In this document: positions 7,813 through 15,860 of the stretch, piece by piece
Position numbering within the stretch: position 1 is the first letter of the stretch
Layout: every line of letters starts with the position of its first letter
Source of the DNA: Bacteroidales bacterium
Lineage (GTDB): Bacteria; Bacteroidota; Bacteroidia; Bacteroidales; UBA932
DNA length: 39,192 bases
Direction: 5' to 3'
Assembly (NCBI GenBank): GCA_012839605.1
Contig: DUNA01000047.1
Span: 1-39,192 of the forward strand
Notes under the pieces: generated by a model
Told to the model about the DNA's origin: nothing
The model's input: the letters and a program-made list of their open reading frames with translations, nothing else
Database searches by the model: none
Made by a program: the position numbers and the translations under genes

Positions 7813-8244
7813 ATGTCACAACTCTATATTACCAAAGAATTCAGCTTTGAAGGAGCTCATGCCTTAACCTGTTACGACGGAAAATGCAAACACATTCACG
7901 GCCATTCGTACAAGCTATTGGTTACGATAGCCGGAGAGCCTTCCGCCGTCCCCGGACACCCTAAAGAAGGCATGATTATGGATTTTAACGACTTGGAAAC
8001 ATTCGTCCGGCAGCACGTAATAGATGTGTTGGATCACACCCTTATGCTGCACAAGGACGCCCCCCTTCAGGAGGTCTTGAAAAAAGCGTACAACAACATT
8101 AAAACTTTTGATTTTCAGCCTACTTGTGAAAATCTCACCTTGTACATAGCCGGTATTCTGAAACCGGCCATCACGCCTCCTCATGCGTTGCATAGCGTAC
8201 GCCTTTACGAAACTCCCCGGTCGTTTGCAGAATGGGTCAGATGA
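7813..8244 (+). CDS. queD: 6-carboxytetrahydropterin synthase (QueD/PTPS family)
   Basis: A 143-aa enzyme of the 6-pyruvoyl-tetrahydropterin synthase fold. In bacteria it normally converts dihydroneopterin triphosphate to 6-carboxytetrahydropterin, the second step of queuosine biosynthesis. The zinc ligands H16, H29 and H31 (FEGAH and HIHGHS) and the catalytic C25 are all in place. No queC, queE or folE gene lies in the window. The stop codon overlaps the polA start by 4 bases (ATGA). A role as a true pterin synthase is possible but less likely in this phylum. Confidence 0.88.
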   Translation: MSQLYITKEFSFEGAHALTCYDGKCKHIHGHSYKLLVTIAGEPSAVPGHPKEGMIMDFNDLETFVRQHVIDVLDHTLMLHKDAPLQEVLKKAYNNIKTFDFQPTCENLTLYIAGILKPAITPPHALHSVRLYETPRSFAEWVR

Positions 8245-10910
8245 AACGTATATTTATGATAGACGGGCACGCCCTGGTATTCAGGTCGTATTATGCCTTT
8301 GCCAACCGCCCCATGGTCAACAGCAAAGGGGTGGAAACTTCAGCCATCTACGGCTTTTGCCGTTCTCTTTTTGATATTATCCTCAGGGAAAAACCTACCC
8401 ACTTGTTTGTGGCTTTTGACCCACGAGGTAAAAATTTCCGTCATGAAGCTTTTCCCGATTACAAAGCCAACCGGCCCGAAACACCCGAGCCAATAATCCA
8501 AGCCGTTCCCATAATCCAAGAGTTTTTGGAATCGTGCCACATCCCCGTAATCATTAAGGAAAATGCCGAGGCCGACGATGTCATCGGCACGCTTTCCAAG
8601 CGAGCCGGAGAAGAAGGGTTTGACGTATTTATGGTTACGCCCGACAAAGACTTTGGACAGCTTGTTTCCGACAACGTATACATGTACAGACCCATCCCGC
8701 GCAGGGACGGTTGGGAAATTTTGGGAGTGCAAGAGGTGTGCAACAAGTACAACATTGCCCGTCCGCAACATATCATTGATTTGTTGGCCATCTGGGGTGA
8801 TTCTTCGGACAACATACCGGGAGTACGAGGCATAGGAGAAGTAGGTGCCACAAAGCTGATATCCCGGTACGGAACCGTAGACAATGTGCTCCGTCACATA
8901 GACGAACTGCCGGCTGCCATGCAAAAAAAATTGATGGCATCTGAAGACATGCTTCATTTGTCAAGAGATCTGGTAACCATCCGTACCAATTTGGACATCC
9001 CGTGGGACGAACCTTCTTTGCGCATTGCTGCTCCGGATTTGGAAAGACTGAGAGAGTTGATGCGGGAATATGAATTCCATTCGCTCATACGCCAATTGCC
9101 CAAACTGGAAGAACTGTTTTGCAACAACAACCTGCCGTGCGGGGCACCTTCTGCTCTCGGTTCAGCCGATGAATCGGCTCCGTCGCAACCGGAACCGCCC
9201 GCAGAAACTCTTCCGCTCAATACGCCGGCAGCAGTGGATAAGCTGCTGAAAGAAGCGCAAAAAAGCAATTTTGTGTCGATTGCCGGAACACCGGAACTTC
9301 TTGTCTTCTATACGGGAGAAGCAGCCTACAGCGGTACGGCATTGGAGGCCGTACAAGTTCTTACGTCCAACGAACCGGTCAAATGCGGTTTTGGCTTGAA
9401 AGACCTTACACACAGCTTAAGGCAACAGCAAATACAACCGGCCGGAATGGTGTGGGATCCCGGTCTGATGCATTATTTGATCCAGCCGGAAAGAAACCAC
9501 CGCCCGTCCGAATTGGCCGTTCAGTATTTGAACTACTTTCCACAAGAACAAGAGGTGGAAACAAAAGATTTGTTCAGTACAGAAGAAAGCGATACTACAC
9601 AAATCCACAATTTGGTTACAGAGGCCTTTATAGCGTTCCACCTGAAAGATGCCCTGTGGCGTATCTTAAAAAGAGACGGCATGGAAGCTTTGTACAGAGA
9701 TATGGAAATGCCCCTGATGGACGTGCTATCCGGTATGGAACAAGAAGGCATTGCTCTGGATACCGTTCCCATGCAAGCTTACGGACGGGAATTGCAGGTT
9801 CAAGCAACAGAAATAGAACAACAAGTGCGGGATTATGCAGAAGAACCGGGACTGAACGTATCTTCTCCCAAGCAGTTGGGTGTTGTGCTCTACGACAAAT
9901 TGAAGATTGACGACCGCTCAAAGAAAGGAAAAAAGAAATACAGCACAGACGAAGAAACGCTGAGTGCCCTGATAGACAGGCATCCTATTGTACCGCTTAT
10001 CCTGGAATTCCGTTCTTTGAGAAAACTGTTGTCCACGTATATTGAAAGCTTGCCCACATTGATCAATCCGCAAACGGGACGCATACATACCACCTTTAAC
10101 CAAACGGTAACAGCTACGGGGCGGTTGAGTTCGCAGGATCCCAATTTGCAAAACATTCCTGTACGTGAGGAAAGAGGACGGGAAATTCGTAAATTTTTCA
10201 TTCCACGTGATAAAGATCACATATTGCTATCTGCCGATTATTCGCAAATAGAATTGCGCATCATGGCACACATGAGCCAAGACCCGGATTTGATAAACGC
10301 ATTCCAATTGGGAGAAGACATCCATACGTCTACAGCTGCCAAAATCTTTGGCTGTGCACCGCAGGAAATCACTCCGGAACAGCGCTACCACGCCAAAACG
10401 GCCAACTTCGGTATCATATACGGGATATCGGTTTATGGATTGGCTACACGCCTGAAGATTCCGCGTGCCCAGGCCAACAACTTGATTACGGGCTACTTTG
10501 ACCACTATCCACAAGTCAAAAAATACATAGATGCCACCATTTCCGGGGCCAAAGAAAACGGCTACGTACAAACACTCTTCGGACGCCGTCGTTACGCACC
10601 CGCAATCAATGACCCCAATCCCATGGTAAGAGGTTTGGCGGAAAGAAACGCCATAAACGCCCCCATACAAGGAACGGCTGCCGATATCATAAAAATGGCC
10701 ATGGTCCGGATTCATCAAGCCATGGAGGAAAAAGGCCTAAAAAGCAAAATGATTCTCCAAGTCCACGACGAATTGCTCTTTGACGTATTCCTTCCGGAAA
10801 AAGAAGAACTAGGACAGTTGGTACGCTCGCATATGGAAAACATTACAACCTTGGATGTTCCGCTGCTTGTCAGTTTGGGATGGGGAAACAATTGGATGGA
10901 AGCACACTAA
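8241..10910 (+). CDS. polA: DNA polymerase I with intact 5' nuclease and polymerase domains but a degenerate proofreading domain
   Basis: An 889-aa repair and Okazaki-fragment polymerase. The 5' nuclease domain (about 1-290) keeps its acidic motifs (MIDGHALVFRSYYAF, AFDPRGKNFRHE, ENAEADDVIGT, TPDKDFGQLV). The polymerase domain (about 490-889) has motif A DYSQIELR, O-helix RYHAKTANFGIIYG and motif C QVHDELLFD. The middle segment aligns with the 3'-5' exonuclease domain but lacks its DEDD residues: where E. coli has FDTETD this protein has SIAGTP, and the ExoIII Asp is also missing. I chose ATG 8241, overlapping queD by 4 bases; an ATG 9 bases upstream would add MGQ. The O-helix Phe suggests normal discrimination against dideoxynucleotides. 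Confidence 0.96.
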   Translation: MKRIFMIDGHALVFRSYYAFANRPMVNSKGVETSAIYGFCRSLFDIILREKPTHLFVAFDPRGKNFRHEAFPDYKANRPETPEPIIQAVPIIQEFLESCHIPVIIKENAEADDVIGTLSKRAGEEGFDVFMVTPDKDFGQLVSDNVYMYRPIPRRDGWEILGVQEVCNKYNIARPQHIIDLLAIWGDSSDNIPGVRGIGEVGATKLISRYGTVDNVLRHIDELPAAMQKKLMASEDMLHLSRDLVTIRTNLDIPWDEPSLRIAAPDLERLRELMREYEFHSLIRQLPKLEELFCNNNLPCGAPSALGSADESAPSQPEPPAETLPLNTPAAVDKLLKEAQKSNFVSIAGTPELLVFYTGEAAYSGTALEAVQVLTSNEPVKCGFGLKDLTHSLRQQQIQPAGMVWDPGLMHYLIQPERNHRPSELAVQYLNYFPQEQEVETKDLFSTEESDTTQIHNLVTEAFIAFHLKDALWRILKRDGMEALYRDMEMPLMDVLSGMEQEGIALDTVPMQAYGRELQVQATEIEQQVRDYAEEPGLNVSSPKQLGVVLYDKLKIDDRSKKGKKKYSTDEETLSALIDRHPIVPLILEFRSLRKLLSTYIESLPTLINPQTGRIHTTFNQTVTATGRLSSQDPNLQNIPVREERGREIRKFFIPRDKDHILLSADYSQIELRIMAHMSQDPDLINAFQLGEDIHTSTAAKIFGCAPQEITPEQRYHAKTANFGIIYGISVYGLATRLKIPRAQANNLITGYFDHYPQVKKYIDATISGAKENGYVQTLFGRRRYAPAINDPNPMVRGLAERNAINAPIQGTAADIIKMAMVRIHQAMEEKGLKSKMILQVHDELLFDVFLPEKEELGQLVRSHMENITTLDVPLLVSLGWGNNWMEAH

Positions 10911-10913
10911 CTC

Positions 10914-12080
10914 ATGAAGACTATAGAATACATACTCAATCTGTCCGGACAGCCCCTCTTGTTCGGCTTGGCTTTGGGACTTTTTATCATCACCACTTTG
11001 TGGCTCTTTTTGCTGTACAGGCGCCCTGCTTTTGCATCCTTAAAAAAGAATTGGGTTTTGCCGGAAGAAGTTCCCGGTGTGTCAGTAATACTTTGTGTAA
11101 GAAATGAGTATGAAAGCCTCACTACGCTTCTGCCTGCCCTGTTGGAACAAAAGTATCCCAAGTTCCAGATAGTAGTAGTCAATAAAAACTCAGAAGACGA
11201 CACAGAGGTGTTGCTGGCCTCTTTGGAACATTTTCATAAAAACTTGACCGTTCGCAACATCACCGCCAACAGAAAATTTGGAGATGATTCCCTTATGGCC
11301 CTCGGCCTGGGTCTGCGGGCCGCCGAACACCCTTATGTGGTGTTTTTCCGTCCCGATTTTCTTCCGGCCACCGACAGGTGGTTGGAAGGGCTTGTAAAAA
11401 CAGGGATACATAGAAAATCAGAAATAGCAATAGGCTATCTGATGCTGAACCAAAACCGGCTCCGGGTGCGATACCATTTTCAAGAACAACAGTTGCATCA
11501 AATGGCTCTGTCAGATTTGGGGATGCCGTATGCTTATACGGGAGTGAACGTGCTTTTTCCAAAAAAATATTTTACAGAAAACAAAAATTTCAAAACGGCT
11601 ACAACTGCCTACAACCGCTGCGAACAAGCCATAGTGGCTCATACATTGCTACACGCAGAAGACGCAGAACGCAAAGCCGCTGCGTGTACATACCCACAAA
11701 GCACTTTGATAAGTACACGTAGAATACCGGTAAGCGAGTACCGTTTTTCCCATGTTCAGAGCCTCAGAACACTTGTATCTACAAAGGGTTGGCCTTATTT
11801 TTTACAAATACCGGAAAAATTGTTGATTGCCGCGTTTTATGGTATCATAATTCTTAGTTTCGTCAACACGTTCCCCTGGAACCATTTATGGCATTGGGTA
11901 TTTCCTGCCGGTTTGGTGTTGTTGCGTTGGATTGCCGTCTGGTCACACCACATTGGATACAGAATCCACTTGGGAGACAAAAACTTGTTCTATACAGCTC
12001 CCCTATGGGATATCTTTGCTCCTTTTTCGTATTTTCGTTACCTTATCTTGCTGTTATTCAAAAAAATATGGAGCAATTAG
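10914..12080 (+). CDS. Membrane-anchored glycosyltransferase-family-2-like protein
   Basis: A 388-aa protein with one N-terminal membrane helix (about 16-36), a GT-A-type domain starting at VSVILCVRNEYESL (about 57-70), and two or more C-terminal hydrophobic segments (about 300-385). The NEYESLTTLLPALLEQKYP stretch is typical of GT2 enzymes. However, the usual Asp after the second strand is replaced (VVVNKNSEDDTE) and the DXD metal site reads RPD in FFRPDFLPA. No QxxRW motif is visible. It starts 3 bases after polA and overlaps the sigma factor gene by 13 bases. It is either a divergent glycosyltransferase or an inactive relative; donor and acceptor are unknown. Confidence 0.78.
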   Translation: MKTIEYILNLSGQPLLFGLALGLFIITTLWLFLLYRRPAFASLKKNWVLPEEVPGVSVILCVRNEYESLTTLLPALLEQKYPKFQIVVVNKNSEDDTEVLLASLEHFHKNLTVRNITANRKFGDDSLMALGLGLRAAEHPYVVFFRPDFLPATDRWLEGLVKTGIHRKSEIAIGYLMLNQNRLRVRYHFQEQQLHQMALSDLGMPYAYTGVNVLFPKKYFTENKNFKTATTAYNRCEQAIVAHTLLHAEDAERKAAACTYPQSTLISTRRIPVSEYRFSHVQSLRTLVSTKGWPYFLQIPEKLLIAAFYGIIILSFVNTFPWNHLWHWVFPAGLVLLRWIAVWSHHIGYRIHLGDKNLFYTAPLWDIFAPFSYFRYLILLLFKKIWSN

Positions 12081-12622
12081 ACGACAGAACGCTTGTAACC
12101 CTTGCTTTGGAGAACAAGCAGGAAGCCTTTACCCGTTTGCTTGTCAAATACAAAGACCGGGTCCGTATGTTTATTGGCAAATTGGTTGTGAATCCTTCAG
12201 AAGCTGATGATTTGGTATTGATGAGCTTTGACAAAGCCTTCAGCAATTTAAAACATTACAATCCAAAATATGCTTTTTCCACATGGCTCTACAGCATTGT
12301 ACAAAATTTGTGTATAGACCATTATAGAAAAAACAAATTGTCGTACGTAACTCTAGAAGACGCTTACGAAGCAGAAGAAATCAATCCGGAAGAAGTGCTC
12401 ATCTTGGAACAGCAAAAACAAGCCATAGAAGAAATGATTGCCCGTCTTAGACCGGAATACGCACAAGTTATCAAACTTCGTTATATGGAATCGTACTCCT
12501 ATGCAGAAATAGCCAAAAGGTTGGATATTCCCTTGGGAACGGTAAAAACAAGATTGCATAGGGCCAAATACACGCTCTCACAAATCATCGCAAAAGAAAA
12601 CAATGAACCCTACAAACGCTGA
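12068..12622 (+). CDS. ECF-type RNA polymerase sigma factor
   Basis: A 184-aa extracytoplasmic-function sigma factor. Region 2 spans about residues 15-85 (EAFTRLLVKYKDRV, SEADDLVLMSFDKAFSN, FSTWLYSIVQNLCIDHYRK). Region 4 spans about 125-175 (LRPEYAQVIKLRYMESYSYAEIAKRL, LGTVKTRLHRAK). I chose the ATG at 12068, inside the 3' end of the glycosyltransferase gene; the frame is open 180 bases further up but that part only shadows the upstream gene. It also overlaps rsmG by 20 bases. No anti-sigma factor gene is adjacent, which is unusual for classical ECF pairs. It is probably controlled transcriptionally or by an unlinked partner. Confidence 0.92.
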   Translation: MEQLDDRTLVTLALENKQEAFTRLLVKYKDRVRMFIGKLVVNPSEADDLVLMSFDKAFSNLKHYNPKYAFSTWLYSIVQNLCIDHYRKNKLSYVTLEDAYEAEEINPEEVLILEQQKQAIEEMIARLRPEYAQVIKLRYMESYSYAEIAKRLDIPLGTVKTRLHRAKYTLSQIIAKENNEPYKR

Positions 12623-13289
12623 TGTTATCTTTCAGTTTTTTCCCCATTTGGACAAAACAGCCCGATCTCGGATAGAGCAATTGGCAGATATCTATGCCTA
12701 CTGGAACAAACGAATAAACGTCATCAGCCGAAAAGACCTGGAGCACCTGTACATAAGGCATGTACTGCATTCTCTTGCTTTGTCCGTAGCTTTGGAAGAC
12801 CATCCTTTCCAAGCAGGTGCAACGGTGTTGGACGTGGGTACAGGCGGAGGTTTTCCCGGTATTCCTTTAGCCATCGTACATCCGGATTGCCGTTTTGTTT
12901 TATGTGATTCCATTGGTAAGAAAATAAAAGTGACAGAAGAGGTGGTTCGTACCTTGCAATTGGACAACGTCACCTCTGTTACATCACGCGTAGAACATCT
13001 GAATCAAGGTCCTTTTAATGCAATCGTTTCGCGTGCCGTTACGCGATTGGCCAAATTTTTACCGTGGGTACAGAACCGCGTTGTAGAAGACGGAAGACTC
13101 TTGTTTTTGAAAGGCGGTGACCTTTCAGAGGAAATAGAAGAAGCAGCCAAACTGTGTAAAATACCGCCAGAGCGGTTTGCAGTCACTTCTCTCTCAGACT
13201 GTTTTGGAACTTTGGGTAACGGATTTTTTAAAACGAAAAAAATTTGTGAAATCAAACAAACTTTGTACCTTTGCACTCCCTTAAGTTAA
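12603..13289 (+). CDS. rsmG: 16S rRNA m7G527 methyltransferase
   Basis: A 228-aa SAM-dependent methyltransferase (GidB/RsmG) that methylates G527 in the 530 loop of 16S rRNA. The SAM-binding loop VLDVGTGGGFPGIPLAI (about 75-91) and the IVSRAVTRLAKFLPW segment are diagnostic. The start ATG lies inside the sigma factor gene, so translation is probably coupled. The C-terminus, from about residue 210 (KTKKICEIKQ), is encoded by DNA that also forms the rpmH promoter. This may explain the unusual final TLYLCTPLS residues. Confidence 0.95.
   Translation: MNPTNADVIFQFFPHLDKTARSRIEQLADIYAYWNKRINVISRKDLEHLYIRHVLHSLALSVALEDHPFQAGATVLDVGTGGGFPGIPLAIVHPDCRFVLCDSIGKKIKVTEEVVRTLQLDNVTSVTSRVEHLNQGPFNAIVSRAVTRLAKFLPWVQNRVVEDGRLLFLKGGDLSEEIEEAAKLCKIPPERFAVTSLSDCFGTLGNGFFKTKKICEIKQTLYLCTPLS
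13243..13273 (+). promoter_or_regulatory. Promoter of rpmH, inside the end of rsmG
   Basis: TTTG at 13243-13246, a 19-bp spacer and TACCTTTG at 13266-13273. This is one of the best Bacteroidetes promoter matches in the window. The rpmH ATG lies 38 bases after the box. Confidence 0.82.
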
Positions 13290-13311
13290 AGCAGTTATAT
13301 AGAAAAACAAT

Positions 13312-13464
13312 ATGAAAAGGACATTTCAACCCTCCAATCGGAAGCGCCGCAACAAGCATGGTTTTCGCGAACGTATGGCTACAGCAAACGGACGTCGTGT
13401 TCTGGCTGCTCGTCGCAGGCGCGGTAGGAAAAAATTGACCGTATCTGACGAAGATCGTTTCTAA
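13312..13464 (+). CDS. rpmH: 50S ribosomal protein L34
   Basis: A 50-aa, Arg/Lys-rich protein beginning [18 protein letters not shown], the universal L34 signature, followed by [19 protein letters not shown]. It is part of the large ribosomal subunit. The gene has its own strong promoter within the end of rsmG. In many bacteria rpmH is next to rnpA and dnaA; here it sits between rsmG and a PASTA protein gene, which starts 4 bases after its stop. Confidence 0.97.
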   Translation: MKRTFQPSNRKRRNKHGFRERMATANGRRVLAARRRRGRKKLTVSDEDRF

Positions 13465-13468
13465 CAAC

Positions 13469-14269
13469 GTGTCTAAAAAAAAGACCATAAAAAATCCTAT
13501 TCTTAAAAACCTACTCCGGATTTTTATTTTTCTGGTTCTGGTTTTTATAGGTATCTATACTTTCTTACATCTATTTACAAGGCACGGAAAAGGTTTTGTA
13601 CTTCCGGATTTTTACGGACTGACCATAGAGCAGGCACAAGACAAAGGCGACTCTTTGCAATTGCGTATAGAGATATCCGACTCTCTGTACATGCCTGATT
13701 TACCTAAGGGTGTAATTTTCAGACAAGTACCCCCTGCCGGGCAGCACGTAAAAAAGAACCGAAGGGTGGAACTCACCATCAATTCCGTACTCCCCAGACA
13801 AGTAAAAATGCCTTCTTTGGTAGGCTATTCCTTAAGGCAGGCAAAAGCAGAACTGGCTTCTCACGGCCTGAACACCGGCAAACTGCATTACGTACCTGAT
13901 ATAGCCACCAACAACGTGCTGGAACAATACCATAAGGGACACCCCATTGAACCGGGCATGCTATTGGACATTTACAGTTCCATTGACCTGAAATTGGGCT
14001 TGTCACCCAACAGCGAACCGGCCTATGTTCCCATGTTAAAAGGAAAAAGCCTGGAAACGGCCTTAGATATTTTGAGTGACCACTCTCTGAACATAGGATC
14101 GGTCAAATACGATGCAACCGTATTGACGGCGGCAGATACGTTGGCTGCCCGAGTTTTCAAACAAAATCCACCCTTTTCTCTTAAACCGGAATGGCCGCTG
14201 GGCACGGCAGTTCACCTTGTGCTGACCATCAATCCGGACCTGCTTATTCCGGATGTACATGAAAACTGA
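13469..14269 (+). CDS. Membrane-anchored PASTA-domain protein
   Basis: A 266-aa protein with a short basic N-terminus, one membrane helix (about 14-34) and three PASTA-type repeats outside the membrane: about 45-108 (VLPDFYGLTIEQAQ), 112-180 (VKMPSLVGYSLRQAKAEL) and 188-260 (AYVPMLKGKSLETALDIL). PASTA domains bind peptidoglycan fragments in Gram-positive kinases and penicillin-binding proteins; here there is no kinase or transpeptidase domain. It is probably anchored in the inner membrane facing the periplasm. The start is a GTG at 13469, 4 bases after rpmH. It overlaps rluD by 17 bases. The function is unknown. Confidence 0.88.
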   Translation: MSKKKTIKNPILKNLLRIFIFLVLVFIGIYTFLHLFTRHGKGFVLPDFYGLTIEQAQDKGDSLQLRIEISDSLYMPDLPKGVIFRQVPPAGQHVKKNRRVELTINSVLPRQVKMPSLVGYSLRQAKAELASHGLNTGKLHYVPDIATNNVLEQYHKGHPIEPGMLLDIYSSIDLKLGLSPNSEPAYVPMLKGKSLETALDILSDHSLNIGSVKYDATVLTAADTLAARVFKQNPPFSLKPEWPLGTAVHLVLTINPDLLIPDVHEN

Positions 14270-15287
14270 ACAAGAACTTTTTGAACATTTCAGGCTGGTA
14301 GTAGATAAAGGTCAATCCCCGCTGAGGATAGATAAGTTTTTGGTTTCCAAAATGGAATCCACCTCTAGAAACAGAATCCAATTGGCTGCAGAAGGCAACT
14401 ACCTTCTTGTCAACGACAAACCGGTCAAAAGCAATTACAAAGTTCGCCCGTTGGATGATATCCGGCTGATGCTTCCTTTTGAAAAGAGGGAGTTCCGGCT
14501 CATCCCCCAACCTATTCCCTTGAATGTGGTATTTGAAGACAAAGACCTGATGGTCCTGAACAAACCGTCCGGCATGGTGGTTCATCCGGGACACGGCAAT
14601 TACACCCATACGCTCCTGAATGGTCTGGCTTGGCATTTGGGACTGAGAGAAGAAGTGGAACAAGAAGACATACGCATGGGCGTATTGGTACACCGTCTGG
14701 ACAAAGATACCACAGGCGTATTGGTGGCCGCCAAATCTGAAGTGGCGCAATTCAAATTGGCCAAGCAGTTTTTTGAAAAAGAAGTAGACAGGGTGTATAC
14801 AGCTCTTGTTTGGGGAGACGTACAAGAGAACGAAGGAACCATAAACGCTCCCATAGCACGCCACCCCTCTGACAGACTCAAGTTCTACGTCCCCGCTAAA
14901 GAAACACAAGGAAGACACGCCGTCACGCATTACCGCGTTTTGGAACGTCTGGGCTACGTTACGTTGCTGGAATGCCGCTTGGAAACGGGACGCACCCATC
15001 AGATACGCGTACATACGGAACACATGGGGCATCCCATTTTTGGAGATCCTCGTTACGGTGGCAATCGCATTCGTAAAGGGACTCCTTACACAAAATACAA
15101 ACAGTTTGTAGACAATTGTTTTGGGCTCTTGCCGCGTCAGGCACTTCACGCTCAAACGCTGGGATTCATCCACCCCGTATTAGAAAAACGCATGGAATTT
15201 CATGCACCGCTGCCGGAAGATTTTGAAGCCGTACTTGGAAAATGGCGTCAATACGCCGTCTCGGCCCGGCCTACCGGAGATCTTTGA
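14253..15287 (+). CDS. rluD: RluD-type 23S rRNA pseudouridine synthase
   Basis: A 344-aa RluA/RluD-family enzyme that makes pseudouridines in 23S rRNA (helix 69 for RluD). It has an N-terminal S4 RNA-binding domain (about 25-85, LRIDKFLVSKMESTSRNRIQ), the NKPSGMVVHPGHGN motif and the catalytic Asp in HRLDKDTTGVLV. The ETGRTHQIRVHTEHMGHPIFGDPRYG stretch is strongly conserved. ATG codons at 14253 and 14259 are both possible starts; the first is listed. Its start overlaps the PASTA gene and its 3' end overlaps ruvC by 17 bases tail to tail. Confidence 0.94.
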   Translation: MYMKTEQELFEHFRLVVDKGQSPLRIDKFLVSKMESTSRNRIQLAAEGNYLLVNDKPVKSNYKVRPLDDIRLMLPFEKREFRLIPQPIPLNVVFEDKDLMVLNKPSGMVVHPGHGNYTHTLLNGLAWHLGLREEVEQEDIRMGVLVHRLDKDTTGVLVAAKSEVAQFKLAKQFFEKEVDRVYTALVWGDVQENEGTINAPIARHPSDRLKFYVPAKETQGRHAVTHYRVLERLGYVTLLECRLETGRTHQIRVHTEHMGHPIFGDPRYGGNRIRKGTPYTKYKQFVDNCFGLLPRQALHAQTLGFIHPVLEKRMEFHAPLPEDFEAVLGKWRQYAVSARPTGDL

Positions 15288-15855
15288 CTCGGTCCGGATT
15301 TTTGGAAACGAACGCTTCCCAGGAACTGCCTGCTTTTGAAGAAGCCGTACTTCCCTGTGCGGAATTTTCCGGCAAATCAGGCCTGTGTGCATGGCACAAA
15401 GCCACCGCCAAAGCATCTGTGGCATCCTGAGGCACGCCTTCTTCTTGAATATTCAATATTTTCTTGACAAGAACGGCCACTTGTTCTTTAGAAGCAGCCC
15501 CTCTTCCCGTCACAGCCATCTTCACTTTCCGCGGAGCGTATTCACATACGGGTACGTTTCTTGACAAAGCCGCTGCTATGGCCACGCCTTGCGCTCGGCC
15601 CAACTTGAGCATCGATTGCACGTTTTTGCTGTAAAAAGGTGCTTCTATGGCCATATAATCGGGTCGATACGTATCCAACAGTTCGTACATTTTTTCCAGA
15701 ATATGACTCATTCTGCGGTACGGGTCGGCAATAGACGTCATACGAATCACCCCCATCCCTACGGGTTCCGTATGGTTTCCTTGTACCCGAATAATCCCGT
15801 ACCCCATGATTCTGGTTCCGGGATCAATCCCTAAAATGATGCCTTCTTTTTTCAC
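15271..15855 (-). CDS. ruvC: Holliday-junction resolvase RuvC
   Basis: A 194-aa endonuclease that resolves Holliday junctions with RuvAB. The acidic active-site residues are visible: Asp in ILGIDPGTRIMGYG near the N-terminus, Glu in MAIEAPFYSKNVQS, and the C-terminal pair in DATDALAVALCHAH. It starts with GTG, 5 bases after the serS stop, so it is likely co-transcribed with serS. About 30 residues beyond the conserved core form a low-complexity tail, encoded partly over the rluD 3' end. ruvA and ruvB are not in the window. Confidence 0.95.
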   Translation of the reverse strand: MKKEGIILGIDPGTRIMGYGIIRVQGNHTEPVGMGVIRMTSIADPYRRMSHILEKMYELLDTYRPDYMAIEAPFYSKNVQSMLKLGRAQGVAIAAALSRNVPVCEYAPRKVKMAVTGRGAASKEQVAVLVKKILNIQEEGVPQDATDALAVALCHAHRPDLPENSAQGSTASSKAGSSWEAFVSKNPDRVKDLR

Positions 15856-15860
15856 TCGGC

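Noticed and set aside
11888-12067. N-terminal extension of the sigma factor by 60 codons
   Set aside because: It lies within the glycosyltransferase coding end, and ECF sigmas of this type start near MEQLDDRTL.
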